From NCBI GenBank assembly GCA_003526375.1, contig DPDG01000104.1:69769-133768 (forward strand): a stretch of DNA of 64,000 nucleotides. The letters run 5' to 3'. Both the position numbers and the translations under genes were made by a program. Shown here in pieces: positions 17,448-25,977 of the stretch; position 1 is the stretch's first letter, and every line of letters starts with the position of its first letter. This DNA is from Lentisphaeria bacterium (GTDB lineage Bacteria > Verrucomicrobiota > Lentisphaeria > Victivallales > UBA1829). The notes below the pieces were generated by a model, which was not told the origin of the DNA, did no database searches, and worked only from the letters and a program-made list of their open reading frames with translations.

Positions 17448-18611
17448 ATGAAGGTATGCCATTTTATCACGCGGCTGATTGTCGGCGGCGCCCAGGAGAA
17501 TACATTTCTTTCCGCCCGCGGGCTTGTGGAGGCCGGACACGAGTGCGTTATGCTGACAGGCCCCTCCGAGGGGCGCGAAGGACAGTTGCTCCAGAAAATG
17601 AAAAATCCGGGGTTTGAAGTAGTCGAATGCCCTCTGTTTGTGCGTGAAATTTCGCCTTTTACCGATCTCCGGGCGATTCTCCACCTGAAAAAATTCCTTC
17701 AGGAACGTAAGTTCGACGTTCTTCACACGCACAGTTCCAAAGCGGGGATCATCGGGCGCATCGCCGGACGCATGGCAGGAGTGCCTATGGTTGTCCACAC
17801 GATTCACGGACTGGCATTCGGGCCTTACGAAAGCAGGCTGAAGAATATGATTTATATCAATGCCGAGCGTTACGCCGCCACAAAATGCGACAGGATTTAT
17901 GCCGTCGCGCAGGCGATGATTGACCAGTGTCTCTCGGAAAAGATCGGACGCCCGGAGCAGTATCAAGTCGTTTACAGCGGCATGGAGCTGGACCGTTTTC
18001 TGGAGGCGGAACCGGACGGCGAACTGCGCCGTTCTCTCGGAATTCCGGAAAACCGCAAGGTCGTGGGGGCAATCGCGCGCCTGTTTCCGAGGAAGGGATA
18101 CGAAGACTTCTTCCCGATTGCCTCAAAGATCGTCAGGGAACTGCCCGATACTCATTTCCTGATTCTGGGAGACGGACCGAAACGTTACGAATACGAGGCG
18201 TTGACCGAATCGCTGGGAATCCGTCGCCACGTCACATTTGCGGGGCTGGTGTCCCCGGAAGAGGTTCACCGTTATATTGCGCTGATGGATATTGCCGCTC
18301 ACTTCTCGTTGAAAGAGGGACTGCCGCGCGTTGCCGTTCAGGCTCTTGCCGAGGCAAAACCCGTGGTGGCGTATCATCTGGACGGCACCCCCGAGGTCGT
18401 GATCAACGGCAAAACCGGATTCACGGTTCCTGCGCAGGACACGGAAGCCGCAAAGAATGCCCTGCTCCATCTGCTGAAACATCCGCAGGAAGCCGCTGAA
18501 ATGGGGCTTCGCGGCAGGGAGCTGGTCAAAGACAAATTCCCGTGGCAGAAGATGTCGGAAATCCTGATTCACGAGTATGAGACATTTCTTGCGGGCAGAA
18601 AGTTGCCATGA
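17448..18611 (+). CDS. Glycosyltransferase family 4
   Basis: A 387-aa GT-B fold enzyme. The N-terminal lobe begins KVCHFITRLIVGGAQENTFL and contains DVLHTHSSKAGIIGRIAGR. The nucleotide-sugar lobe has VGAIARLFPRKGYEDFF and the E-x7-E type segment HFSLKEGLPRVAVQALAEA. It would add a sugar to a surface glycan or lipid carrier; donor and acceptor are not known. A TTG-initiated frame begins at 17436 inside comEC, but the ATG at 17448 starts the conserved domain. It overlaps larE by four bases. No other polysaccharide gene is adjacent. Confidence 0.9.
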   Translation: MKVCHFITRLIVGGAQENTFLSARGLVEAGHECVMLTGPSEGREGQLLQKMKNPGFEVVECPLFVREISPFTDLRAILHLKKFLQERKFDVLHTHSSKAGIIGRIAGRMAGVPMVVHTIHGLAFGPYESRLKNMIYINAERYAATKCDRIYAVAQAMIDQCLSEKIGRPEQYQVVYSGMELDRFLEAEPDGELRRSLGIPENRKVVGAIARLFPRKGYEDFFPIASKIVRELPDTHFLILGDGPKRYEYEALTESLGIRRHVTFAGLVSPEEVHRYIALMDIAAHFSLKEGLPRVAVQALAEAKPVVAYHLDGTPEVVINGKTGFTVPAQDTEAAKNALLHLLKHPQEAAEMGLRGRELVKDKFPWQKMSEILIHEYETFLAGRKLP

Positions 18612-19411
18612 AATCCCTGCCGGAAGAGGTTCGCCTTGCGGAAATCCTGCGGGGATATGCTCCTCTGGGAATCGCATTTTCCGGCGGCGCGGACAGTACG
18701 GCGCTTGCCGTCTTCGCTTCAAGAGTCCTGAACACGGGAGACGTGATCCTGATCCATGCAGAGACTCCGCTTGCCCCCGGACGGGAGAGCCAGCTTGTGC
18801 GAGAGACTGCAAAACGTTACTCCATTCCTTTAAAAACAGTCTTTATCGACGTGCTGTCCGATCCGGCGATTCGTGCAAATGACTCCATGCGCTGTTACCA
18901 CTGTAAAAAACGGATTATGGGCAGTGCTCTCGATGAACTGCGTTCCGCAGGGTTCCGGTATCTCTGCGACGGCGCCAATACGGATGATTTTTCCGACTGG
19001 CGCCCCGGAATGAAAGCCTCGGCGGAGCTGGGCGTCAGACACCCTTTCATTGAAGCCGGACTGGGGAAACGGCGTATCCGGCTGATTGCGCGCCGGCTCG
19101 GAATCGGGAATTGGATGATGCCTGCCTCCGCATGCGCCGCTTCGCGTTTTCCCTGCGGACTGCCGCTTGAAAAGACGGAAATCGACCGTGTCATGAAAGC
19201 GGAACAGCTTCTCAAAGAACAGTTTTCCGTCCGGGATGTCCGTGTGCGCCATCTCGCCGGGAATATTGCATCAATTGAAGTGAAACCTGTTCATCTGCGG
19301 CGGATTTTCCGGCTTGAGCCGGAGATACGGAAACAACTCCTTCTCCTGGGATTTCAACACGTGGAAATCAACCGCTCCGGTTATAAACAGGGAGCGATGA
19401 ACCATCTTTGA
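18608..19411 (+). CDS. larE: LarE-like ATP-dependent sacrificial sulfur transferase
   Basis: LarE adenylates a pyridinium carboxylate and gives up sulfur from a cysteine to build the nickel-pincer cofactor of lactate racemase and relatives. This 267-aa protein has the PP-loop IAFSGGADSTALA near residue 17-29, then RCYHCKKRIMGSAL and CDGANTDDFSDWRPG. ASACAASRFPCGLPL near residue 178 is where the family carries its sulfur-donating cysteine. Extra cysteines in this segment would also allow an iron-sulfur-recycling variant. LarB and LarC are not in the window. ATGA overlap with the glycosyltransferase suggests one transcript. Confidence 0.88.
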   Translation: MKSLPEEVRLAEILRGYAPLGIAFSGGADSTALAVFASRVLNTGDVILIHAETPLAPGRESQLVRETAKRYSIPLKTVFIDVLSDPAIRANDSMRCYHCKKRIMGSALDELRSAGFRYLCDGANTDDFSDWRPGMKASAELGVRHPFIEAGLGKRRIRLIARRLGIGNWMMPASACAASRFPCGLPLEKTEIDRVMKAEQLLKEQFSVRDVRVRHLAGNIASIEVKPVHLRRIFRLEPEIRKQLLLLGFQHVEINRSGYKQGAMNHL

Positions 19412-19427
19412 AATACGGAAAAAATGC

Positions 19428-19470
19428 GGCGCCTCTGCCGGAACTCCGGAACCGGGCAGACAGCGCCTTT
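19428..19470 (+). terminator. Terminator-like hairpin after larE
   Basis: GGCGC-CTCTGCC pairs with GGCAGA-GCGCC (to 19467) with small internal mismatches, followed by TTT. It lies 17 bp after the larE stop codon. Confidence 0.5.
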
Positions 19471-19564
19471 ATGAAAAACAGTTGAACTGAATCTTTTCTT
19501 TCTTCCTGACGGGGTTCCGGCAATCTTGACACAACAATAAAAAGCTTCCGGTGTTTCCCCCGTT

Positions 19565-20197
19565 TCACTTTTCATTTTTGCCGGAACGGTACTTCTCCAG
19601 CAGAGTCAGCATTTTTTCACGCAGGACAATGACATGTTCGAAATGAAAATCGGTTTTTGCCCGCGAAGCAGGAAACTTTGAACCGAAAAGACGGAACTCT
19701 CCCAGCAGAAGATTCACATCGGCAAGCAGGCGTTTCATGATCGCCACACGGAGTGCGGGATATTCATCCTCCTCCATGTCGATGATGTCCGCGCAGCGCG
19801 CCATAAGTTTGCCGTAGAAACAAAGGATGCGCATTCCGCCGACGGTCTCCCCGCGTCCGCCGAGCGAAGCGAAATACTGTGCCCAGAGTTTTGAAAGACG
19901 TCCGAGCACGATATAAAAATCGGAACCGTCACGTTTCTGCCATTCTTCGCTGAACGTGATGTCCTCCTCGTAATCCGTATTTTCAAACAGCCCCGCAAGG
20001 GATGAGTTCTTATAATCTCCTCCGAAAGGGACGAGCTCGGTTTTATCCTGAATATGCTTCATGATCACCGCGTCTTCCGAAGGCAGGTCAATATAGCGGG
20101 GGAGCTCCTGCATGTAAGTGCAGATCCGCGCATCGTCTTTCTTGAGTTCGGCTTCCCAGTCGAACTCAGTCCAGTAGTCTTTCAAAGGTCCGGGCAT
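19565..20197 (-). CDS. Protein of unknown function, helical
   Basis: I do not recognise this 210-aa protein. It is soluble, with no signal peptide or membrane segment, acidic in the first half (YEEDITFSEEW) and helical in the second (LSKLWAQYFASLGGRG, AIMKRLLADVNLLLGEF). A helical-bundle fold is likely. It follows rsfS by only 6 bp and so is probably translated from the nadD-rsfS transcript. A role near ribosomes or NAD metabolism is suggested only by position. Confidence 0.65.
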   Translation of the reverse strand: MPGPLKDYWTEFDWEAELKKDDARICTYMQELPRYIDLPSEDAVIMKHIQDKTELVPFGGDYKNSSLAGLFENTDYEEDITFSEEWQKRDGSDFYIVLGRLSKLWAQYFASLGGRGETVGGMRILCFYGKLMARCADIIDMEEDEYPALRVAIMKRLLADVNLLLGEFRLFGSKFPASRAKTDFHFEHVIVLREKMLTLLEKYRSGKNEK

Positions 20198-20203
20198 GGA
20201 GTG

Positions 20204-20656
20204 TTATGCTTCTTTCTGTTTTTTCTTGTCCGCGGCGGCTTTCCGTTTCGCCTTCGCCTCGATGCGTTTGATCGCATCGGACTTCGGCGCATCGCCCCAG
20301 AGACTTTCCAACTGATACAGGGAACGGGTATCCTCGTCCATGACGTGAACCATCACGGAACCGAAATCCACGATCATCCAGCGGCTTTCCGGGGAACCGT
20401 CCACATGGAGCGGCTTGATTTTAAGCTGTTCAAGCACATCGCGCTGGATGCGTTCGGCGACGGCGCGGATATGCGGTTCGGAAGTCGCGGTGCAAAGCAC
20501 GAAATAATCGCTGACCGCCGAATATTCTTTCAGGTCGAGACGGATGATGTTCTCCGCTTTCCTGTCATACGCAATTTCCTCGCAGACTTTTGCGAGTTTT
20601 TCTTCAGGCGTTTCCTTTTTCCCTGCCGTCTTCTTTGCCGTTCCTGCTTCTGCCAT
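20204..20656 (-). CDS. rsfS: Ribosome silencing factor RsfS (Iojap/YbeB family)
   Basis: RsfS binds ribosomal protein L14 and blocks joining of the two subunits, saving energy in starvation. The domain is visible as IIRLDLKEYSAVSDYFVLC, then IQRDVLEQLKIKPLHVDG and WMIVDFGSVMVHVMDEDTR. The ATG at 20656 is preceded by a strong AGGAGGGG and gives 150 aa; a longer frame starts eleven codons upstream without such a site. A Lys/Ala-rich tail of about 20 residues ends the chain. It lies 16 bp after nadD, the common bacterial neighbour arrangement. Confidence 0.93.
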   Translation of the reverse strand: MAEAGTAKKTAGKKETPEEKLAKVCEEIAYDRKAENIIRLDLKEYSAVSDYFVLCTATSEPHIRAVAERIQRDVLEQLKIKPLHVDGSPESRWMIVDFGSVMVHVMDEDTRSLYQLESLWGDAPKSDAIKRIEAKAKRKAAADKKKQKEA

Positions 20657-20672
20657 GATTCCCCTCCTGAGG

Positions 20673-21290
20673 TTATTTTGTATAGACACCGTTTTTTCTG
20701 ATAAAGTTCATGACCGGTGGCGGAAGCAGAGCCTCCGCCTTCTCCCATTCCCCCCGCCGGATCATCCCGCGAATCTCCGTGGAAGATACCGGAAAACAGG
20801 GCGCCGAGGGAAGGACTGCACTCAACAGTTTCTCCGTTTCCTCCTCCGCCCAGTACCGCCTCAACTCCTCCCGCGAAACCGGCTCCTCTCCGCGCGGATA
20901 AGCAATGATCCCGAAGCGGCGGACAATCTCATGACACTGTCTCCACGAATGGAGCTGCCGGAGACTGTCTTCCCCGATCAGCAGTAATATATCATCATAT
21001 TCATATAATTTCGACAGTTGATTCAAAGTATCTATCGTATAAGAACGCCCCGAACGCCGTTTTTCGATGTCGGAGAGGGCAAACCCCTCCCCTTTCTCCT
21101 CCAGAGCCAGAGCCAGCATTTCATAACGGACTTCAAACGGAGTGATCTCCCGGTCCGTCTTATGCGGCGGATTCGGAGCGGGGACAAACATAATCCGCCC
21201 GGCTGAACGGTGCTCCAGCACCAGCTTTGCCAATGCGAGATGCCCGTTGTGAACCGGATCGAAAGTCCCGCCGAAGAATGCTATTTTCAT
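20673..21290 (-). CDS. nadD: Nicotinate-nucleotide adenylyltransferase
   Basis: NadD makes deamido-NAD from nicotinate mononucleotide and ATP. The 205-aa protein starts with the nucleotidyltransferase motif FGGTFDPVHNGHLALA, has LIGEDSLRQLHSWRQ, and ends with SSTEIRGMIRRGE, the second ATP-binding motif. The start at 21290 has AAGAGGA upstream; an ATG five codons earlier is less likely. nadD-rsfS pairs are widespread. The divergent tRNA nucleotidyltransferase begins 81 bp away. Confidence 0.95.
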   Translation of the reverse strand: MKIAFFGGTFDPVHNGHLALAKLVLEHRSAGRIMFVPAPNPPHKTDREITPFEVRYEMLALALEEKGEGFALSDIEKRRSGRSYTIDTLNQLSKLYEYDDILLLIGEDSLRQLHSWRQCHEIVRRFGIIAYPRGEEPVSREELRRYWAEEETEKLLSAVLPSAPCFPVSSTEIRGMIRRGEWEKAEALLPPPVMNFIRKNGVYTK

Positions 21291-21371
21291 GAAATCCTCT
21301 TGCAAATTCTGTTTTCCAGTCCATATTTAAGCATGAAAAGAGAGAAACTCAAATGCCGGAAGTGATTTTTT

Positions 21372-22742
21372 ATGCAAATACCTTTCAAAATCAACAGGAA
21401 TATCCGGGAACGCCGCATGTTTTCCGCCGCGGCGGGAATCGTTGCGGAACTGCGCAATGCCGGATTTGAAGCGTATATCGTCGGCGGCGCGGTCCGCGAT
21501 CTCTGCCTCGGAAAGCTCCCGAAGGATTACGACATTACGACCAATGCGGTGCCCGCGGAGATCATGAAGCTGTTTCCCCGCTCCATCCCGCTCGGCGCAT
21601 CGTTCGGCGTCGTCACGGTGGTCGCGGACTCCATGAACTTCGAGGTCGCCACATTCCGCGAGGAGCGCGATTACGAGGACGGGCGGCGCCCGGAGACTCT
21701 GCGTTTCAGCAAAACGCCGCAGGAGGACGTCGCCCGACGCGACTTCACGATCAACGCCATGCTCCTTGATCCTGAAAAAGAAATACTCATCGACTGCACC
21801 GGCGGTTATGACGATCTCCGGCGGGGAGTTCTCCGCACAATCGGAGATCCCGTCGTCCGTTTTTCGGAAGATTACCTGCGGATGCTCCGCGCAATCCGCT
21901 TTGCGGTCCGCCTGCAGCTGGAACTCGACAAGACGGCAATGTCCGCAATCAGGGAACTCGCCCATAAACTGCGTTTTCTCTCCTCGGAACGAGTGCGGGA
22001 CGAGTTCACGCGGATTCTGTGCGGTCCGATGCCGGACCGGGCATTCCGTCTGGCGGCGGAACTCGGTATTTTGAAAGTCCTCCTCCCGGAAATCGACGCC
22101 ATGCGCGGCGTGGAACAGCCGCCCGAATTCCACCCCGAAGGCGATGTCTTTGAACACACCATGCTGATGCTCTCCCATATCGCATATCCGTCGCCGGAAC
22201 TCGGCTGGTCGGTTCTGCTTCATGATGTGGGAAAACCGTCCTGCCGTGGAGTCAGGGAAGACGGGCGCGTCCATTTTTTCTCCCATGAGGAAAAAGGCGC
22301 GGAAATGGCGGAAACAATCCTGCGGCGGCTGAAGATGCCTTACAGGATGATGGAAAACATTACGGCGGCAGTCCGCAATCACATGCGTTTTGCGCAGGTC
22401 GACAAAATGCGGACGGCAAAATGGCGGCGACTCATTGCCGGTCAGAACTTCCCGCTGGAGCTGGAGCTTCACCGGATCGACTGCATTTCCTGCCACGGCA
22501 AGCTGGACAACTATCTCCTGCTGCTTGACCGGATGCATCAGTTGGAATCCTCGCACACGGATGCCGTCCCGAAACCGTTCCTGACCGGCGCCGACATTCT
22601 TGCGCTCGGTGTCCTGCCCGGCCCCAAAGTCGGATTCCTGCTGAAGTATGCCGCAGATCTCCAGCTCGACGGGATCGTCTCAACAAAAGAAGAAGCATTG
22701 AAAGCCGTTGCCGACCGTATCATCCATCCCGCAGATGTGTAA
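21372..22742 (+). CDS. CCA tRNA nucleotidyltransferase / poly(A) polymerase family with HD domain
   Basis: A 456-aa class II nucleotidyltransferase. The head domain shows AYIVGGAVRDLCLGKLPKDY with the DxT motif (DYDITTNA), followed by ERDYEDGRRPE and DFTINAMLLDP. The neck has DYLRMLRAIRFAVRL. An HD phosphohydrolase domain follows (WSVLLHDVGKPSC, with HNH-like FFSHEEKGAEMAE and RNHMRF). It most likely adds or repairs the 3' CCA of tRNA; poly(A) polymerases and A-adding enzymes share the same fold and cannot be excluded. The ribosome site is weak. Confidence 0.9.
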   Translation: MQIPFKINRNIRERRMFSAAAGIVAELRNAGFEAYIVGGAVRDLCLGKLPKDYDITTNAVPAEIMKLFPRSIPLGASFGVVTVVADSMNFEVATFREERDYEDGRRPETLRFSKTPQEDVARRDFTINAMLLDPEKEILIDCTGGYDDLRRGVLRTIGDPVVRFSEDYLRMLRAIRFAVRLQLELDKTAMSAIRELAHKLRFLSSERVRDEFTRILCGPMPDRAFRLAAELGILKVLLPEIDAMRGVEQPPEFHPEGDVFEHTMLMLSHIAYPSPELGWSVLLHDVGKPSCRGVREDGRVHFFSHEEKGAEMAETILRRLKMPYRMMENITAAVRNHMRFAQVDKMRTAKWRRLIAGQNFPLELELHRIDCISCHGKLDNYLLLLDRMHQLESSHTDAVPKPFLTGADILALGVLPGPKVGFLLKYAADLQLDGIVSTKEEALKAVADRIIHPADV

Positions 22743-22779
22743 CGCTCCTTTTTACCATAAATAAAAAAATGCTTTTTTT

Positions 22780-22848
22780 CAGTGTTCTATACTTGCGGTT
22801 TTCTCAGTTTGTTGTATAATTTAATATAGAACAGACTATAGAACACTG
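22780..22848 (+). promoter_or_regulatory. Promoter and operator array of the GntR/LacI regulator
   Basis: A 12-bp site CAGTGTTCTATA at 22780-22791 is repeated as its exact reverse complement at 22837-22848, and a third partial copy TATAGAACA lies at 22825-22833. Between the outer sites is a sigma70 promoter: TTGCGG (22793-22798), a 16-bp spacer and TATAAT (22815-22820). Sites on both sides of a promoter suggest repression, possibly by looping, by the regulator encoded 30 bp downstream. Confidence 0.7.
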
Positions 22849-22878
22849 TATTGCAAGAAGCAACTATGTAAAAAACGG

Positions 22879-23925
22879 ATGCGCAGCTGGATGTTGATCG
22901 AAACAAAACACACTAAAATAACGGCGGAACTGGAGCAGCGGATCACGGGAGGATATTACCGTGAAAAACTGCCGCCGCTGCGGGCGCTGATGAAGGAATA
23001 TCAGGTCTCACTGCAAACGATCAGCAAAGCGGTCAAACCTTTGATCCTGAGCGGACTGGTCTCTCCCGGTCCCCGCGGTTCCGCCATCAACCATGCATCA
23101 GCAGTGCGGGAACGGTATTATGCCTGGGGTTTCTTATGCTCCGGCAGTGCGGAAATGACCGATGTCACCCACGATTTTTTCCAGTTGATTCACCGATGTC
23201 TGGCACGGGACAGTTACAATATGCTGTTTCTGGACGGGCGCAACAAGCGGCTGCGGCAGGATATGGATTTCTGGGAGAAACAGCCGATCGACGGGTTGGT
23301 CTTCGGGTATGGAACCCTGACTGCGGAACTCGCCCGGACCGTTCACCGTGCGGGAATTGCGGGAGTGGCGCGGCATCATGCGGGGAATCTGCCGGTACAC
23401 GTCGTGGAATATGATACTTTTTCCTCCATTGATTTTGTCATCGGGAAGATCGTTGAAAAAGGATACCGACGGATCGCGTTGCAGTTCAAAGCATCGCTTG
23501 AAGGATACCAGGAGTATGCGGATAAGAACTGGGAACAAATCCGCCGGAAATACGATATTGCCTTTCCGGAATACCGTGAAAACGTCATGCCGGGGCATTC
23601 CCTGAATGCGTGGGAACAGCACACCCGCTATCTGTGCGCGGACACTCCGCCGGAAATATTGCTTTGCTGGCACGCCGAGGCGGAAGGCACTTATCAGGAA
23701 CTGAAGAAAATGGGACTGCACAGAAAAGTCAAACTGGTCTCTTATCTGTCTCACTGGCAGCAGGAGGGGCACTTCATCCCATTGGAAAAAATCAGGGAAG
23801 AGGAATACTGGCAGACAGTCTATGAAGTCCTGCGGGAAGTCATGAAAACAAAACCCGCAGAAATGATTCATCGCAAAGTGCCGTATTTTCCGAGATTCAT
23901 GCAGGAGCTGCCGGAAGCGAAATGA
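22879..23925 (+). CDS. GntR-HTH / LacI-type ligand-domain transcriptional regulator
   Basis: A 348-aa protein. Residues 8-75 are a GntR winged helix (ELEQRITGGYYREKLPPLRA, then YQVSLQTISKAVKPLI). The remainder resembles the periplasmic-binding-protein-like ligand domain of LacI regulators: FFQLIHRCLARDSYNMLFLD, DGLVFGYGTLTAEL, VVEYDTFSSIDFVIGKIVEKG and ILLCWHAEAEGTYQEL. Such hybrids bind sugars. The start is the ATG at 22879 or that at 22891. It sits behind a perfect inverted-repeat operator array and 42 bp ahead of a secreted glycosidase-like gene, so self-repression and control of that gene are likely. Confidence 0.88.
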   Translation: MRSWMLIETKHTKITAELEQRITGGYYREKLPPLRALMKEYQVSLQTISKAVKPLILSGLVSPGPRGSAINHASAVRERYYAWGFLCSGSAEMTDVTHDFFQLIHRCLARDSYNMLFLDGRNKRLRQDMDFWEKQPIDGLVFGYGTLTAELARTVHRAGIAGVARHHAGNLPVHVVEYDTFSSIDFVIGKIVEKGYRRIALQFKASLEGYQEYADKNWEQIRRKYDIAFPEYRENVMPGHSLNAWEQHTRYLCADTPPEILLCWHAEAEGTYQELKKMGLHRKVKLVSYLSHWQQEGHFIPLEKIREEEYWQTVYEVLREVMKTKPAEMIHRKVPYFPRFMQELPEAK

Positions 23926-23967
23926 AATCATACATAATGGAACAGAATTCAAGTGAAAGGAATTTTT

Positions 23968-25977
23968 ATGAGTAAATTATTTTGTATGTCGGCAATGTGG
24001 ATGATCACACTGTTCGCCGCGGGAATTGACCTGAGCCAATATGAAAAATCGGAAACGGAAAAGACACCGGTTCCGCCAGTGATCAATCCGTCCTTTGAAG
24101 AAGGCGCCAAGGGCTGGAAATTGAAAGGAAAAGCCAAGGTGGAGCGCGGATTCGGGACAGTGGCGTCAGGAGGGCTTCTTCTGGAACGCAGCAATCCGGA
24201 GGAATACCAGTTATCCAGCCAGTCCCTGCGGTTGAAGCCGGGACGAATTTACAATTTCAGCATCATGATCCGCAGTGAAGATGTGAAAGGCGGCGACCGT
24301 CGCGGAGGCACTTTCGCGGTGGAGTTCTCCGACAAAAACGGGAAATGGATTCGCGGAGGAGCGTATCCGAACGGGCTTCGCGGCACAGCAGACTGGACCC
24401 GGATCGAGATAAATCATCTGAAAGTCCCTGAGAATACGGAAAAAACAGGGATAACCCTGTATCTGGGCAAAGGATGTACCGGCAAAGTTTATTATGACGA
24501 TCTGACCGTCACTCCGGCGGACATGAAATGGACCGTCTACCCGCTGAACGCCCCCATGTCGATCATCGCTCCCGGTAAAACGCTCCGGCTGGCATTCAGC
24601 AGGGACGGCAAATCCATTATGAATGCCGCCAAGCCCGGAAAGCTGGCGGTCTGCGGCGAATTCAACGGACACCGGATGTCCGCGCCGATCAGAGACGGAA
24701 AGGCATCGCTGCAGTTGCCGGACAAACTCGAAAGCAGCGGAGAATTGAAAATCTCCGTGGTGGATACCGCCCGGAAACTGATACTGGAAGAAACCGCTAT
24801 TCCGTTAACCGTCAGAAAACTCCCGGCGCCACAGCCCGCGGCATCCTGCCGGATCGACGAACAGGGATATGCCGTAGTCAACGGCAGGCGTTTTCTGCCG
24901 ATCGGAATTTACTGCAACGCCCAGTTCACCTGGGAGCTGGACAAAATCCGGAACGCAGGATTCAACACCATTCTCCCCTACAACAGCCTCTCCATGGGAT
25001 TCAGCAAAAAGAAAGCAGGCTGGGAACGGATCGGGGAAGTGTTCGATTATTGTGAAAAGAATCATATGAAACTCATCTTTTCCCTGAAAAATCTTTACCG
25101 GAACGCGGGCAAATGGTCAATCACCTCCCTTTATGACGAACCGACTCCCGCCGCGATCGCAGAAAAAACGGCACGAACCTTCCGCAACCGTCCCGCCCTG
25201 CTGGGGTATTACACCTGCGACGAACTGCCGAACCAGATGATCCCGGAAATGACGGAACGCCGCAATATGCTGAACCGTCTTGACCCGGAACATCCGGTGT
25301 GGATTGTAGGAGCGGTCGGTTATACCACCGAGTCTATGAAACCCTATGGTCCCGCGGCGGATATCATCGGCTCCGATCCCTATCCAATCAAAAACAATCA
25401 TTCGATCAAGTCCATGGAAACTCATTTGCAGAAAACTGCGGAAGCCGGTCTTCCATTCTGGATTGTCCCGCAGATGTTCAACTTCCGCCGTTATTTTCCT
25501 GCAACAGCACAGGCGGAAACCTTCCGTTTTCCGTCTGCAAACGAATTCCGTTCGATGATCCTGCTGGCGGCAGGCTATGAACCTCGCGGCTATGTGTTCT
25601 ATACCTATACACCGCTGTGTAAACCCGATCCAAAACTTGACGGCAATACGGAGGAGAACCTGAAAACCATCCGGCATGGCATCGGTATGCTGCGGAAACT
25701 CGAACCTTTTCTGTTGTCGGGAAAGCCGGTCAAAAAACTGCCGGTCAAAACGATAAAGGGAGACATCCGCGCGTGGGAGTTCTCCGATGGTAACGGCAGC
25801 CGTCGAGTGGCAGTCGTGGCATTGGGCCCCGGAACAGCCGAAGCGGAAATCACAGTCGGAGCTCCGGAACAGCTGCAATCCGTATATGGAAAAACCGTAT
25901 TGAAAAACGGGAAATGGCTTTTCCGGGCAGAAAATATTGACAGCGATCTTTTAAGTTATGACAAGGAGATGAAATAA
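23968..25977 (+). CDS. Secreted glycoside-hydrolase-like protein with N-terminal carbohydrate-binding region
   Basis: A 669-aa protein with a signal peptide (residues 1-18, ending TLFAAG). Residues 35-170 look like a CBM4/9-type jelly roll (PVINPSFEEGAKGWKLKG; GCTGKVYYDDLTV). A beta-rich linker leads to a GH2/GH5-like TIM barrel from about residue 290 (VVNGRRFLPIGIYC, KIRNAGFNTILPYNS, LLGYYTCDELPNQM, AADIIGSDPYPI). DE in TCDELP is a candidate acid/base. The ATG at 23968 has AAAGGAA ahead; a GTG five codons earlier is in frame but less apt. Its stop codon overlaps the start of the pseudopilin gene. Substrate unknown. Confidence 0.8.
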   Translation: MSKLFCMSAMWMITLFAAGIDLSQYEKSETEKTPVPPVINPSFEEGAKGWKLKGKAKVERGFGTVASGGLLLERSNPEEYQLSSQSLRLKPGRIYNFSIMIRSEDVKGGDRRGGTFAVEFSDKNGKWIRGGAYPNGLRGTADWTRIEINHLKVPENTEKTGITLYLGKGCTGKVYYDDLTVTPADMKWTVYPLNAPMSIIAPGKTLRLAFSRDGKSIMNAAKPGKLAVCGEFNGHRMSAPIRDGKASLQLPDKLESSGELKISVVDTARKLILEETAIPLTVRKLPAPQPAASCRIDEQGYAVVNGRRFLPIGIYCNAQFTWELDKIRNAGFNTILPYNSLSMGFSKKKAGWERIGEVFDYCEKNHMKLIFSLKNLYRNAGKWSITSLYDEPTPAAIAEKTARTFRNRPALLGYYTCDELPNQMIPEMTERRNMLNRLDPEHPVWIVGAVGYTTESMKPYGPAADIIGSDPYPIKNNHSIKSMETHLQKTAEAGLPFWIVPQMFNFRRYFPATAQAETFRFPSANEFRSMILLAAGYEPRGYVFYTYTPLCKPDPKLDGNTEENLKTIRHGIGMLRKLEPFLLSGKPVKKLPVKTIKGDIRAWEFSDGNGSRRVAVVALGPGTAEAEITVGAPEQLQSVYGKTVLKNGKWLFRAENIDSDLLSYDKEMK

